DNA of 64,000 nucleotides from Nakamurella deserti (GTDB taxonomy: Bacteria > Actinomycetota > Actinomycetes > Mycobacteriales > Nakamurellaceae). The notes beneath the pieces are model-generated. The model did not search any database, was not told the origin of the DNA, and was given only the letters and a program-made list of their open reading frames with translations. Below are positions 30,164-39,478 of the stretch, piece by piece. The position numbers and the translations under genes are program-made. The stretch covers positions 2,108,001 through 2,172,000 of the forward strand of contig NZ_QCXS01000002.1 of assembly GCF_003260015.1 (NCBI RefSeq), given 5' to 3'. The number at the start of each line of letters is the position of its first letter. Position 1 is the first letter of the stretch.

Positions 30164-33100
30164 TCAGTCGTCGGCCAGGGCGAGCTGGATCAGCTCCGAC
30201 GAGGTGCGGGTGACGAAGAACCCCCGGCCGGGTGGTTGTGGAGCGGCACGCCGGTCGCCGTGCAGCGGGCCCTCGTCGGGCGGTCCGGACAGTACGAGTC
30301 CACTCGCCCCCAACTCACGCATCTGCTGCAGCAGCGGGTCGTAGAGAGCGCGGCCGCCTCCGGCGGCGCGTCGACAGACCACGATGTGCAGACCGATGTC
30401 CCGCGCGTGGGGCAGCAGGTCCAGCAGGGGCAGCAGTGGATTGGCCCCCGCCGCCACGAGGTCGTAGTCGTCCACGAGCACGAAGAGGTCAGCGCCCGTC
30501 CACCAACCGCGGTCACGGAGCTGCTCGGCGCGGACGTCGCCGGACGGCAGGCGGCCGGTCAAGAGCTCGACCGCGTCGGCGATGAGTCCCGCGGTGGCGC
30601 GGGGTGCGGTGGAATGACCGGCGAGCCACGGCTCGGGCAGGCGTCCCAGCAGGGTCCGGCGGTGGTCGACGATCAGGAATCGTGCCTGCGTCGGGGACCA
30701 CCGGGCCGCGACCGTCGTGGCGAAGGTCCGGAGGAACGAGGTCCGGCCGCTGCCACCGTCTCCCCAGACCAGCAGGAACGGTTCGGCGGCGACATCGACG
30801 CCCACGGTGCGGAGGTCGGACTCCGCGACTCCGATGGGTACGCCCGCGACAGCCTCCGCCCGGGGGCGGGGCAGGTCCCGGACCGCGACCGTCGCCGGCA
30901 GCAGCCGGATCGGCGGAACACCGGCGCCCGGCCACCGGGTCCGGCGCTGGCTGATCAGCTCCTCGACCGCCTCCCGGGCGCCGAGCGGACCAGGCGGCGC
31001 CACCAGGAAGTGCAACCCGTCGGCGGTGAGGCCGCGGCCCGGTGTCCGCGCAGGCACGCCCGCCGCGCGCCGCCGGTCGATCTCCGACTCGGCCGGATCG
31101 CCGAGCCGCAGCTCGAAACGCAGCGTCATCAGGTCCCTCATCGCGGGACGGACGTCCGCCCAGCGCGCCGTGGCCAGGATGACGTGGATGCCGTGGGCCA
31201 ACCCCCGTTGCACCAGAGCGGTGACCGTGGGCTCGAGCTCCTCGAACGCGGCACGGAACGTCGCCCAGCCGTCGATGACCAGGAAGACGTCGGGACGGTC
31301 GTGGCCACCCGACTCCCCCGTCCCGGACGCCTCGCGGTCTCCCAGCTCGGCCGCGAGTTGGGCCAGCATCCGGTGCACCAGCCGGGGGTCACCACGGCGA
31401 CCGACGGAGCCGACCTGCGGCAGTCCGGCCAACGGCGTGAGTCCGCCGCCACCGAGATCCAAGACGTGGCAATGGATACGGTCCGGTCCGTGCCCGCGAC
31501 TGAGGGCCAGCAGCATCGACGTCAGCAGGGTCGTCTTGCCCGACCGGGCGCCACCCACGACGAGAGCGTGCCCGGTGCTGCCGGTGAAATCGGCCCACAA
31601 CAGGTCACGCCGCTGATCGAAGGGCCGGTCGATGAGTCCGACGGGGACCCGCAGGTCGAGGGGATCCGTCCCGACCGCCAGATCGTCGATCGGAGGAGCC
31701 TTGTCGAGGGGCGGGAGCCAGATGGCGGTGGCCCGGGGGCCGTGTGCCAGCAGACGCGACACCCAGAATTGGAGCAGGGAGGGCGTTCCCGGATCGGCCG
31801 CAGTCGGCGGAGCGGGCGGCGCGTCGTCGGCGGGTCGCCCGGCGCGCGGCACCGCACCGAAGAGCCGCACGGCCGCGGCCACCGACCGCACGCGCGCGGG
31901 CTCCGGGGCCGCGACCGCACCGGAGACGAAGGCGGCGGTGAAACGGTATGCCGTCTCCGCGCCGTCCTTGAGGTAGCCGACACCCGGAGTGGTCGGCAAC
32001 CGGTACGCCGCGTCGTCGCCCAGCACGGCCCGTGAATCGGCGGCGGAGAACGTCTTCAGCGCGATGCGGAACGACAGGTGCGCATCGAGCCCCCGCATCC
32101 GCCCCTCCTCGAGCCGTTGCGACGCCAGGATCAGGTGGACTCCCAGAGACCGCCCGAGACGACCGAGTGCGACGAAGGTCTCGGCGAGATCGGGCTGTTG
32201 GACGAGCAGTTCGGTGAACTCGTCACAGACCACCACGAGTGTCGGCAGCGCCGGCAGTGCAGGCGTGTACGTGCGGATCCGCTGGTACTCGACGGTCGAC
32301 GACGCACCCGCGGTGCGCAACAACTGCTGCCGTCGGCGCAGCTCGCCGTTCAGCGCATCTCGCATCCGCTCGACCAGCACCGCCTCGTCAGCCAGGTTCG
32401 TGATCACCGCTGCGACGTGCGGCAGTCCTTCGAGACCGAGAAACGCCGCCCCACCTTTGAAGTCGATCAGAACCACGTTCAGGGTGGCGGGGCCGTGCGT
32501 GACCACCAGAGCCAGCACGATCGTCCGCAGGAGCTCCGACTTACCGGATCCGGTCGCGCCGATCACGAGTCCGTGCGGTCCCATGCCGCCGAGCGCGGCT
32601 TCCTTGAGGTCGAGATGCACCGGCGTACCGGCATCGTCGGTGCCGATGGGGATCCGCAGGAGGTCGCGGCCGGCGGCGGTCTGGTGGGTTTCGGGCCGGT
32701 GGTCCGCAGCCGCCCGCAGACCGAGCAGCGCCACCAGATCGGGTACCGGGTGCCCGCCTCCGGACATGCCACCGGGAGGCGCAGCGTGCGGCGGACCGGC
32801 GAGCGCGCGCGCCGCGACGTCGGCCATGGCGGCTCCCACGAGATCCGGTGTGCCCCAACGGACGAGCCCGCCACTGCGCTGGCGGTACAGAGCGGTGGCG
32901 GTGGCATGCAGTGCGACAGCACCGGGGACCGTCGAGGTGCCGAGCCCGTCGACGACGACGGCCACGACCGGGAGCCGATCCGCGACGGCGAGCATCTCGA
33001 CGATCCCGGCCGGCGGTGACACCAGCACCACCACCGTCCGAGCGGCCCTGCCTGGTCGGTCGATCCACCGGAGGAGCCGGCCGACGTCAGCGGTCCGCAA

Positions 33101-33856
33101 CGGCTGATCGTGGTCGACGCCGCCGCGGTGGTGCGGAAGCCACTTGAGCCAGTCCCACCCGGTGACGTCGTCGGCGACGAACACCGCGATACGGCAGTCG
33201 GTCGGCCCGGCGGCCCGCGCGCACCGCAGCACCATCCCACGCACCAGATCCGCTGCGCGCGAACCGGACACGGACACGACGACGCCGGGGCGCAGGTCGA
33301 CGGTCAGCGGCATGTCCGGAGTTTCGGCCCGCGCTTCGAGGAACCACCGGCGGGCGAGAACCGCGAAGGGCTCGGGTTCGGTGTCCGGGTCGTCGGCGGG
33401 CCGGACACACGACACCACCGCCGGAACCGCCCCGGTGCCCACCCGGACGGCCGAGCGTGGCGCACCTGCACCGCCGCCGGCGACGACCAACGCGTCGGCG
33501 TGCGGATGCCGACGGCGGTCGGTCGCACGGTGCTCGGCCTCGGCGGCGTCGACCGCGGCGCGGGACCGCTCCAGTCGCCGCAGGAAGCGGTCACGTTCGG
33601 CGGCCACGGTCGCGGCGGGCTGTGTCTGCCGCCCCCCGCCGGCGATCATCATGCCCACCAGCGACACGACCATCAGACCGCCCATGAGCAGGGAGGTGGT
33701 CCCGCCGCCACCGATGACGAGGAAGCCGACGGTGCCGGCGAGCATCACCGCCGGGAGGATCACGACGAAGACACTGCGCGGTGCCGGGGGCTCCAGGACA
33801 GGAAGCGGCGGCACGGTGACATCCGTTGCTTCCTTGACCTTTTCGGCGTCGCTCAT
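30164..33856 (-). CDS. eccC: Type VII secretion ATPase EccC (ESX-4 type), unsplit
   Basis: Membrane-bound motor of the ESX system, 1230 aa. Two transmembrane helices lie at about residues 29-49 and 53-73. Three FtsK/SpoIIIE-type ATPase domains follow: D1 with GATGSGKSELL (Lys near 439) and LVVVCDEFTELL, D2 with GGARSGKTTLL (Lys near 774) and VFLVIDGW, D3 with WGDGGSGRTSFL (Arg near 1038 instead of Lys) and FVLVDDYD. The length matches unsplit EccC4 (about 1236 aa in M. tuberculosis). The ATG at 33856 follows GGGGGAGGG. The D3 Lys-to-Arg change suggests weak hydrolysis there. Confidence 0.95.
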   Translation of the reverse strand: MSDAEKVKEATDVTVPPLPVLEPPAPRSVFVVILPAVMLAGTVGFLVIGGGGTTSLLMGGLMVVSLVGMMIAGGGRQTQPAATVAAERDRFLRRLERSRAAVDAAEAEHRATDRRRHPHADALVVAGGGAGAPRSAVRVGTGAVPAVVSCVRPADDPDTEPEPFAVLARRWFLEARAETPDMPLTVDLRPGVVVSVSGSRAADLVRGMVLRCARAAGPTDCRIAVFVADDVTGWDWLKWLPHHRGGVDHDQPLRTADVGRLLRWIDRPGRAARTVVVLVSPPAGIVEMLAVADRLPVVAVVVDGLGTSTVPGAVALHATATALYRQRSGGLVRWGTPDLVGAAMADVAARALAGPPHAAPPGGMSGGGHPVPDLVALLGLRAAADHRPETHQTAAGRDLLRIPIGTDDAGTPVHLDLKEAALGGMGPHGLVIGATGSGKSELLRTIVLALVVTHGPATLNVVLIDFKGGAAFLGLEGLPHVAAVITNLADEAVLVERMRDALNGELRRRQQLLRTAGASSTVEYQRIRTYTPALPALPTLVVVCDEFTELLVQQPDLAETFVALGRLGRSLGVHLILASQRLEEGRMRGLDAHLSFRIALKTFSAADSRAVLGDDAAYRLPTTPGVGYLKDGAETAYRFTAAFVSGAVAAPEPARVRSVAAAVRLFGAVPRAGRPADDAPPAPPTAADPGTPSLLQFWVSRLLAHGPRATAIWLPPLDKAPPIDDLAVGTDPLDLRVPVGLIDRPFDQRRDLLWADFTGSTGHALVVGGARSGKTTLLTSMLLALSRGHGPDRIHCHVLDLGGGGLTPLAGLPQVGSVGRRGDPRLVHRMLAQLAAELGDREASGTGESGGHDRPDVFLVIDGWATFRAAFEELEPTVTALVQRGLAHGIHVILATARWADVRPAMRDLMTLRFELRLGDPAESEIDRRRAAGVPARTPGRGLTADGLHFLVAPPGPLGAREAVEELISQRRTRWPGAGVPPIRLLPATVAVRDLPRPRAEAVAGVPIGVAESDLRTVGVDVAAEPFLLVWGDGGSGRTSFLRTFATTVAARWSPTQARFLIVDHRRTLLGRLPEPWLAGHSTAPRATAGLIADAVELLTGRLPSGDVRAEQLRDRGWWTGADLFVLVDDYDLVAAGANPLLPLLDLLPHARDIGLHIVVCRRAAGGGRALYDPLLQQMRELGASGLVLSGPPDEGPLHGDRRAAPQPPGRGFFVTRTSSELIQLALADD

Positions 33857-34021
33857 GGTTCCCTCCCCCCGGAGAACGTGGCGGTGGACAACTCCACCGG
33901 GCCATCGAGCGGCAACCATACGATGGCGGCGCGATGCCTCCGGGCGTCTGTCCACATCCCGTCCGGGCGGTTCCACGAGCACCGGTGATCCCGCCGCGAC
34001 ACCCCAGAAACGAGCCCGCCC

Positions 34022-35335
34022 ATGCACGACGCCACCTCGACGACGCACCGCCGTGTCGCGGTCATGGTTCCGACGGGGAGGGTCGATCTGGTGGTTCCGG
34101 CGGAGCTCACGGTTGCCGATCTGGTGCCGGTCGTGCTCGAACTCGGTCGGGTCGCCGCCGACACCAGCGGGCACGGCTGGCACCTCGGACGGGTCGGCCG
34201 TCCGGCACTGGACCCAGAACGGTCGCTACCCGCTGCGGGCGTCCGGGACGGCGACCTGCTCGACCTGCGGCCGTCGACCCTCAGCGGGGTGGCGCCCGTT
34301 TTCGACGAGATCACCGATGCAGCGGCGGCTGTCGCCGCCGACAGCATCCACGCCCGGCGCAGCTTCGCTCGGCCGTCGGCGCTCGCCACCGCAGCGCTGC
34401 TGCTGGCGTTGTCCGTCGTGCAGGCCTGGACCGGCGGCAGCGCCGCCTCCAGCGCCGCCGTGGCCGTCGTCCTGCTGGTCGCGGCCTGCCGCGTCGCCCG
34501 GCGGATGCGGGACCACCCGGTCGCTGTCGTCCTCGGGTCCGCGGCGGTGGGTTTCAGTGCGGCGGCGGTCGCGGTGTGGGCACCGGGACCGGACGTTGCG
34601 ACGGCGGTCGCCGCGACGGTGGCCGGCGTCGCTCTCGTGGCGACGCGGCTAGTGGCCGCGGGTCGGCCCGTGTTCGTGGCGCTGGCCGGAACCGGCCTGA
34701 TGGTGAGCGCCGGACGTGCTGCGTCGCAATTACTCTCGTGGTCGTCGACCGAGGCCGCCGCGATCGCCGTCGTGGTGGCCGTGGCGGTGCTACCGCTGGT
34801 GCCGCGGGTCGCATCACGGGCCACCGGTCTGCGGCGGGCGGCCTGGTCGGGGCGAGCCGGCGTGTCCGGTGACGGGTTGCCCGCGGTGATGGCGTCGGCC
34901 CGTCGCGCGGTGGACACGGTGGCGGGTCTGTACGCCGCGGTCTCCGTGCTCGGGTGCGGCGCCGGTACCGTCCTCACCGGTGCGGGCGGCCTGGCTGTGG
35001 TGCTGGGGGTGGTCGTTCCGCTGGTGTTCCTGCTGCGGACGCGGTCGGTCGCCGTTCCCACGCAGGCGGCGGCGCTGGGTCTGCCGGCGGTCCTGTCCCT
35101 GCTGGTGGGCGGCGCGCTGATCGTCCGGCAGCTGTCGGTGTCGCCGGGGGTCATGACGGTGGGTGGCGTCATCGTGGCGTGCATGCTGCTCGCGGTCGGG
35201 CGGCACGAGGCGGGGCACCACCGGCCGCCGTCGTGGGGTCGGGTCCCGCGGTTCGTGGAGGGGGTATCGGTGCTGTCGGTGGTTCCACTGGCGGTGGCCG
35301 TCGTGGACGGCTACCGCGCGGTCCGTCACTGGTGA
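34022..35335 (+). CDS. eccD: Type VII secretion channel protein EccD (ESX-4 type)
   Basis: Polytopic core of the ESX membrane complex, 437 aa. An N-terminal ubiquitin-like domain of about 85 residues (RVAVMVPTGRVDLVVPAEL ... GDLLDLRP) is followed by about 11 hydrophobic helices, the family topology. It is divergent from eccC across 165 bp and convergent with eccB, whose stop is 7 bp away. The start at 34022 has a weak ribosome site. In mycobacterial ESX-4, mycP follows eccD; here it does not. Confidence 0.9.
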   Translation: MHDATSTTHRRVAVMVPTGRVDLVVPAELTVADLVPVVLELGRVAADTSGHGWHLGRVGRPALDPERSLPAAGVRDGDLLDLRPSTLSGVAPVFDEITDAAAAVAADSIHARRSFARPSALATAALLLALSVVQAWTGGSAASSAAVAVVLLVAACRVARRMRDHPVAVVLGSAAVGFSAAAVAVWAPGPDVATAVAATVAGVALVATRLVAAGRPVFVALAGTGLMVSAGRAASQLLSWSSTEAAAIAVVVAVAVLPLVPRVASRATGLRRAAWSGRAGVSGDGLPAVMASARRAVDTVAGLYAAVSVLGCGAGTVLTGAGGLAVVLGVVVPLVFLLRTRSVAVPTQAAALGLPAVLSLLVGGALIVRQLSVSPGVMTVGGVIVACMLLAVGRHEAGHHRPPSWGRVPRFVEGVSVLSVVPLAVAVVDGYRAVRHW

Positions 35336-35342
35336 GTGCCGG

Positions 35343-36803
35343 TCAGGGTCCTTCCGCGGGTTGCGGGGACGGCCCCGTGGTGGGCGCGGCCGTCGGCACG
35401 CCCGTGATCTCACCGGGATCCCACGCGACACCCGCACTCTCCACAGTCAGCGGCGGTCCCGCCGAGAGCAGGCCGACGAGGGCGGCGGGAACCGCTGGAG
35501 GCGTCGCGCCGTCGTCGGTCAGGCCCAACCGCGTGGCCACCTCCGCGCCGAGTGGGTACACCACCCCGGCTCCGGTGATCAGGCGGTCGACCGGATCGGC
35601 GTCCCCGGCGGCGTCGACGACCCGCACGACCGCGCCGGCGCCCGGCGGCATCAGGATGCGGTCCACCCGGCTGCCGGGCGCGCTGACGGACGTGCCCTCG
35701 AGCGCACCTCCGGCGCTGAGGCCCCAACCAGCGGTGGTGCCCTGCCACGTCGCACAGAGGGAGTCGTCCGCCGGGACGAGCCGGGGGGCCGTCGGGGGAA
35801 GCGCCGTGGTGACCGTCGGCGGCTCCTGGGTGTCGGGCAGCGCGGCGACCTGCCATCCCTGGACGGGGACCACACCGGAGCCGATCCGGGCGGCCGCGAG
35901 GTCGGCCACCACCGGTGTCAGGGATTCCACACCGTCCCGGTGCAGCAGATGCAGCGTCATGCGCCCGTCCGCCTGTTCAGTACGCAGCACCGCTCCGACC
36001 GGGACGGGATCACCGGCTGCATCGGTGATCTCGACGTCGGCGCGGCCGCCGGCGCCGCTCGGCACGGGGGCCGTGGGCGCGGCGACGGCGGGCAGTACCG
36101 ACGTCAGGGCGCCATCCACCGGTCGTGGAGATGCCCCGGTGACGCCGAGCGCGTCGGTCAGCGCGCGGTCGGTCGGGTCGACCGGGATGCTGCGGCCCGC
36201 CCAGATCAGGTGATCCGCCGATCCGCCGGCGCGGTCGTCAGTCCTCACCAGTGCGGCAGTGCTCGCCGGCATCGAGATCCCCGGCGCGGGGGCCCCGAAG
36301 ACTGCCGTGGTCGAGCTCGACCCGTCAGCGGCCGACTGCACGCACAGCGTCCACCCGGTGGTGATCAACCGGTCCCTCGTCGGCAGTTCCGCAGGGGCCC
36401 CCGCGATGCCGATCAGCGGCCCGCGGGGCACACCCTCGATGTCGGCGCCCGACACCTGCAGGGGCTCCGGCGCGACGGGTGTGTCTGCCGCCAGGAGCGC
36501 CGACACCAGGTTCAGCGCGGGGTGCAGGACTCCGTCGCGGTTGAGATACACCGCTCCCGAGCCGGTGTCGACCAGCACTTCCGCGGCGGACCAGTCCGGT
36601 GCCGGACGGACCGCGGCGATCACCCCGGCACCGGCCAACAAGGCGAGGGCCAGGCCGAACGACGCCACCGTGCTCCGCCGGGCGAGGCGGCCGGGATCGA
36701 CCGTGGGTGATGTCGTGCCCACGGTCAACGCGAGGTCCATCCGGCGCCGCGCGTAGCGGTGTGCCCGCAGTTGTGCGGGTCCGATCACGCCGCCTCGTTC
36801 CAC
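35343..36803 (-). CDS. eccB: Type VII secretion protein EccB (ESX-4 type)
   Basis: Single-pass membrane protein with a large periplasmic repeat domain, 486 aa. The cytoplasmic N-terminus RAHRYARRRMDLALTVG and one helix around residues 48-66 (STVASFGLALALLAGAGVI) are typical, followed by VDTGSGAVYLNRDG and the Cys-containing segments (LCVQSA, LCATWQG). The GTG at 36803 has a near-perfect AGGAGGTG 5 nt before it. It ends Pro/Thr-rich. The protein belongs to the same membrane complex as EccC, EccD and EccE. Confidence 0.93.
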   Translation of the reverse strand: MERGGVIGPAQLRAHRYARRRMDLALTVGTTSPTVDPGRLARRSTVASFGLALALLAGAGVIAAVRPAPDWSAAEVLVDTGSGAVYLNRDGVLHPALNLVSALLAADTPVAPEPLQVSGADIEGVPRGPLIGIAGAPAELPTRDRLITTGWTLCVQSAADGSSSTTAVFGAPAPGISMPASTAALVRTDDRAGGSADHLIWAGRSIPVDPTDRALTDALGVTGASPRPVDGALTSVLPAVAAPTAPVPSGAGGRADVEITDAAGDPVPVGAVLRTEQADGRMTLHLLHRDGVESLTPVVADLAAARIGSGVVPVQGWQVAALPDTQEPPTVTTALPPTAPRLVPADDSLCATWQGTTAGWGLSAGGALEGTSVSAPGSRVDRILMPPGAGAVVRVVDAAGDADPVDRLITGAGVVYPLGAEVATRLGLTDDGATPPAVPAALVGLLSAGPPLTVESAGVAWDPGEITGVPTAAPTTGPSPQPAEGP

Positions 36804-37012
36804 CGTGTCACCTCCTTCGTGGACGCCCGGTCCGTCGCCGACGAGGACGGATGCCCGGCGACGCTAGCGAGTCGCGGGTGGTCGGCCCGCCGGTTGTCCA
36901 CAGCGCCCCGTCACCGCCCGCAGCTGTGGACAACGTCGGTGCCCGCACCGCCTGATGCCTACGGTGGGCGTTCGGTCGGCGGGTGGGGTGCGGACCGTGG
37001 GTGAGGGGGTCG

Positions 37013-38158
37013 GTGGTGTGGGGACACGACGCGGGACGGGCGCAGTCGCGCGCCTTCCGGTGGCAGGCCGCGGTGGTGGTGCCGGTCGGAGTCGCTCTCT
37101 GGCGCCCGGCGGACACGGCCATCGCCCTCGCCGCGATCGTGGTGGCGACGATGGTCGTCCTGCTGCTCACCGTTCCGGCGGCACTGCGGTGGTGCCGTTG
37201 GGCGGGTCGGGTCACCCGGCGTGGGTGGCGGATCGCGGAGGACGTGGCACCTGAACCGGGTGCGGCTCCTGGCCGAGCGGTGCTGTCCGACGCCCCGCCG
37301 CTGGACCTGGTGTTCCGCCGTGGCCGATGGGTGGTGGTGATGGAGGTCCGCGGGCCGACGGGCGGGTCCGGTGACGGCGCTCCGCTCGCGCTCCTGGCGC
37401 CGTTGCTGGAGTCGGCCGGCGTGGTGATCGAGACCATCCAGTGGCTGCAGACGTTCGTGACGACGACCCCGGCTGCCCTGCCCGACGGTGTCGCGCCGGG
37501 GCGGACGCTGCTCGTCCTGCGCATCGATCCCGCCCGCAACCTCTCGTCGCTGCAGGCTCGCGGAGGTGGTGAGGACGGTGCGCGGCGGCTCGTCGCGGTG
37601 ACGGTCGCCCGCGCGACGGCCCTGCTCGCGCCGCGGGGGCTGCGTCCGCGGCTGCTCGACGGTGCGCAGACCCGCGCGGTGTTCGCCGCGGCCGACGCCG
37701 CCCCAGGACCGTCCGACCCGGCGGCTCTGCGCTCGGCAGGCGCCGGAACGTGGGAGCGCCGCCGCGATCTGCGGCGTTCCGGCCGGCACCACCGGTTGTT
37801 GTGCTGGGCATCGGGAACCGACGATGACACCGACGTCGGCACACTGTTGACGCCGGGTCACGTGGATTCCGAGCCGGTCGCGGCTCCCGTGCACACGGCT
37901 GTGGTCGGATCGGAGTGGATCGGATCGGAGTGGATCAGGGCCGGTCCCGGCGGTCGGCGCACGGGCGTGCTGCGGCTGACGGCTTCCCGCCCGGCGGATC
38001 TGGACCTGCTGGAGCGCTGGGCCCGCCGCCGTCTCGCGGCCGGCGGGCGGGAGTCGGCAGCCGGAATCACACCCCGGGTGGGTGTCGATCAGCAGTGGCC
38101 GTTGTACCTGGCGACGCTGCCGGGTGGCCCGCCGGGCGGGCGAGGTCCGGACCGTTGA
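37013..38158 (+). CDS. eccE: Type VII secretion protein EccE-like
   Basis: A 381-aa protein with two N-terminal hydrophobic helices (WQAAVVVPVGVALW and AIALAAIVVATMVVLLLTVPAA), then a soluble domain rich in Val/Arg/Gly with LLVLRIDPARN and a C-terminal helix region LDLLERWARRRL. This topology and the place next to eccB point to EccE, which is divergent in sequence. GTG 37013 follows GAGGGGG closely; GTG 37016 or the earlier 36983 are alternatives. M. tuberculosis ESX-4 lacks eccE, while some other actinobacteria have it. Divergent from eccB. Confidence 0.72.
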   Translation: MVWGHDAGRAQSRAFRWQAAVVVPVGVALWRPADTAIALAAIVVATMVVLLLTVPAALRWCRWAGRVTRRGWRIAEDVAPEPGAAPGRAVLSDAPPLDLVFRRGRWVVVMEVRGPTGGSGDGAPLALLAPLLESAGVVIETIQWLQTFVTTTPAALPDGVAPGRTLLVLRIDPARNLSSLQARGGGEDGARRLVAVTVARATALLAPRGLRPRLLDGAQTRAVFAAADAAPGPSDPAALRSAGAGTWERRRDLRRSGRHHRLLCWASGTDDDTDVGTLLTPGHVDSEPVAAPVHTAVVGSEWIGSEWIRAGPGGRRTGVLRLTASRPADLDLLERWARRRLAAGGRESAAGITPRVGVDQQWPLYLATLPGGPPGGRGPDR

Positions 38159-38242
38159 CGCGGACGCCGCGCGCGTCGCGGTCGCCCACGTCCGAGACCC
38201 GCCGCCCGGCGCGCAGTCATGGGCCGGCCGGTTCCCGGAGGT

Positions 38243-39448
38243 TCAGGCGGCCGGCGGCCGGTCCTGGGCTCCCCCGCGGTCCGACACCGCTGCGGACCGC
38301 TCGGTGGCGGCGTCGGACGCCGCCCGCACCGCGCGCGTCAGGTCCGCCCGCTGCCGCAGCGCGGCGTCATCGGGGTAGTCGACCCCCATCAAGGTCAAGC
38401 CACGGGCCGGCGCCCCGTGGACGGCGCTGGTCCGCCGACGGGCGGCCAACAACTCGCGGGGACGTGCCACGGGCATGCGGCCGTCCCCCACCGCCAGCAA
38501 CGCACCCACCAGTGACCGGACCATCGAATGGCAGAAGGCGTCCGCGGACACGTCCACGGCGACGACACCGGGTTCGTCGGGCACCTCGCGGACGCTGAGC
38601 GCCTGCAGCTCGCGGATGGTGGTCGCGCCGTCGTGGGCGGGGGGCTTGCAGTACGCGGCGAAGTCGTCGAGCCCGATCAGCGTCTGCCCGGCCGCCGCCA
38701 TCCGGTCCACGTCCAGCGGACGCGACCAGGCCAGGGTGTCGCGCCGCCGTAGCGGGTTCACCCCGAACTCGGTGGCGGCGATGCGGTAGCGGTAGTGCCG
38801 CCGGAGAGCGGCGAATCGGGCGTCGAAACCGTCGGGCGCGACGGTGATCCGCCGGACCCGCACGTCGTCGTCGAGCAGCCCGGCCAGGCGGCGCAGCAGG
38901 CCGAAGGCGCCACGCTCCACCGGTGTCAGTCGGTCATCCTGACCGGCTGGTGACCGCCGCGCCAGGGAGATCAGCACCGCGGGGTCGACGTCGATGTGCG
39001 CGACCTGCCCCAGCGCGTGAACGCCGGCGTCGGTCCGTCCCGCGACGCCGAGGGGCACCGGGCGACGGAACAACAGTGCCAACGCCGTCGACAGCTCCCC
39101 GGCGACGGTCCGGCGGCCCGGCTGCGCCGCCCACCCGGAGAAGTCCGTGCCGTCATAGCCCAGGTCGAGCCGCAGCCGCAGCAGGCGCCCGGACTCCGGT
39201 CGCCCAGCCGACGCGGCGACCGCACCGACCGCACCCGAGACGCCCGGATCCGGGGCGTGCGTCGACGACGGATCACCAGCAGCCTCGACCGGTTCCCCGA
39301 CACCCACCGACCCGGCGGGCCCGGTGTCGCCGGAGCCGGTGGCGCCGGAGCCGGTCTTCCCTGAGCCGGCGTCCCCGGAGACGCCGACGGACCCGGCGGT
39401 GGGAGCTGTGGGCTCCACACCACCGGGTCCGTCGGTGGGGTACGTCAT
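38243..39448 (-). CDS. truA: tRNA pseudouridine(38-40) synthase TruA with low-complexity N-terminus
   Basis: Converts U38-40 of the anticodon stem to pseudouridine. The catalytic Asp lies in GRTDAGVHALGQVAH; LDLGYDGTDFSGWAAQPG marks the true domain start near residue 92, and FCHSMVRSLVGALLAVG the C-terminal part. The predicted 401 aa is longer than the usual 250-290 because of about 90 residues of Gly, Ser, Thr, Pro and Ala. Either the extension is real or translation begins nearer the domain; no strong internal ribosome site was found. Confidence 0.93.
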   Translation of the reverse strand: MTYPTDGPGGVEPTAPTAGSVGVSGDAGSGKTGSGATGSGDTGPAGSVGVGEPVEAAGDPSSTHAPDPGVSGAVGAVAASAGRPESGRLLRLRLDLGYDGTDFSGWAAQPGRRTVAGELSTALALLFRRPVPLGVAGRTDAGVHALGQVAHIDVDPAVLISLARRSPAGQDDRLTPVERGAFGLLRRLAGLLDDDVRVRRITVAPDGFDARFAALRRHYRYRIAATEFGVNPLRRRDTLAWSRPLDVDRMAAAGQTLIGLDDFAAYCKPPAHDGATTIRELQALSVREVPDEPGVVAVDVSADAFCHSMVRSLVGALLAVGDGRMPVARPRELLAARRRTSAVHGAPARGLTLMGVDYPDDAALRQRADLTRAVRAASDAATERSAAVSDRGGAQDRPPAA

Positions 39449-39478
39449 GCTGTGTGGCCGGGTGGCCGCACCCGAGAA

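Noticed and set aside
39330-39448. P-loop-like string in the TruA extension (GDAGSGKTGSG)
   Set aside because: It lies in Gly/Ser/Thr low-complexity sequence without the rest of an ATPase fold.
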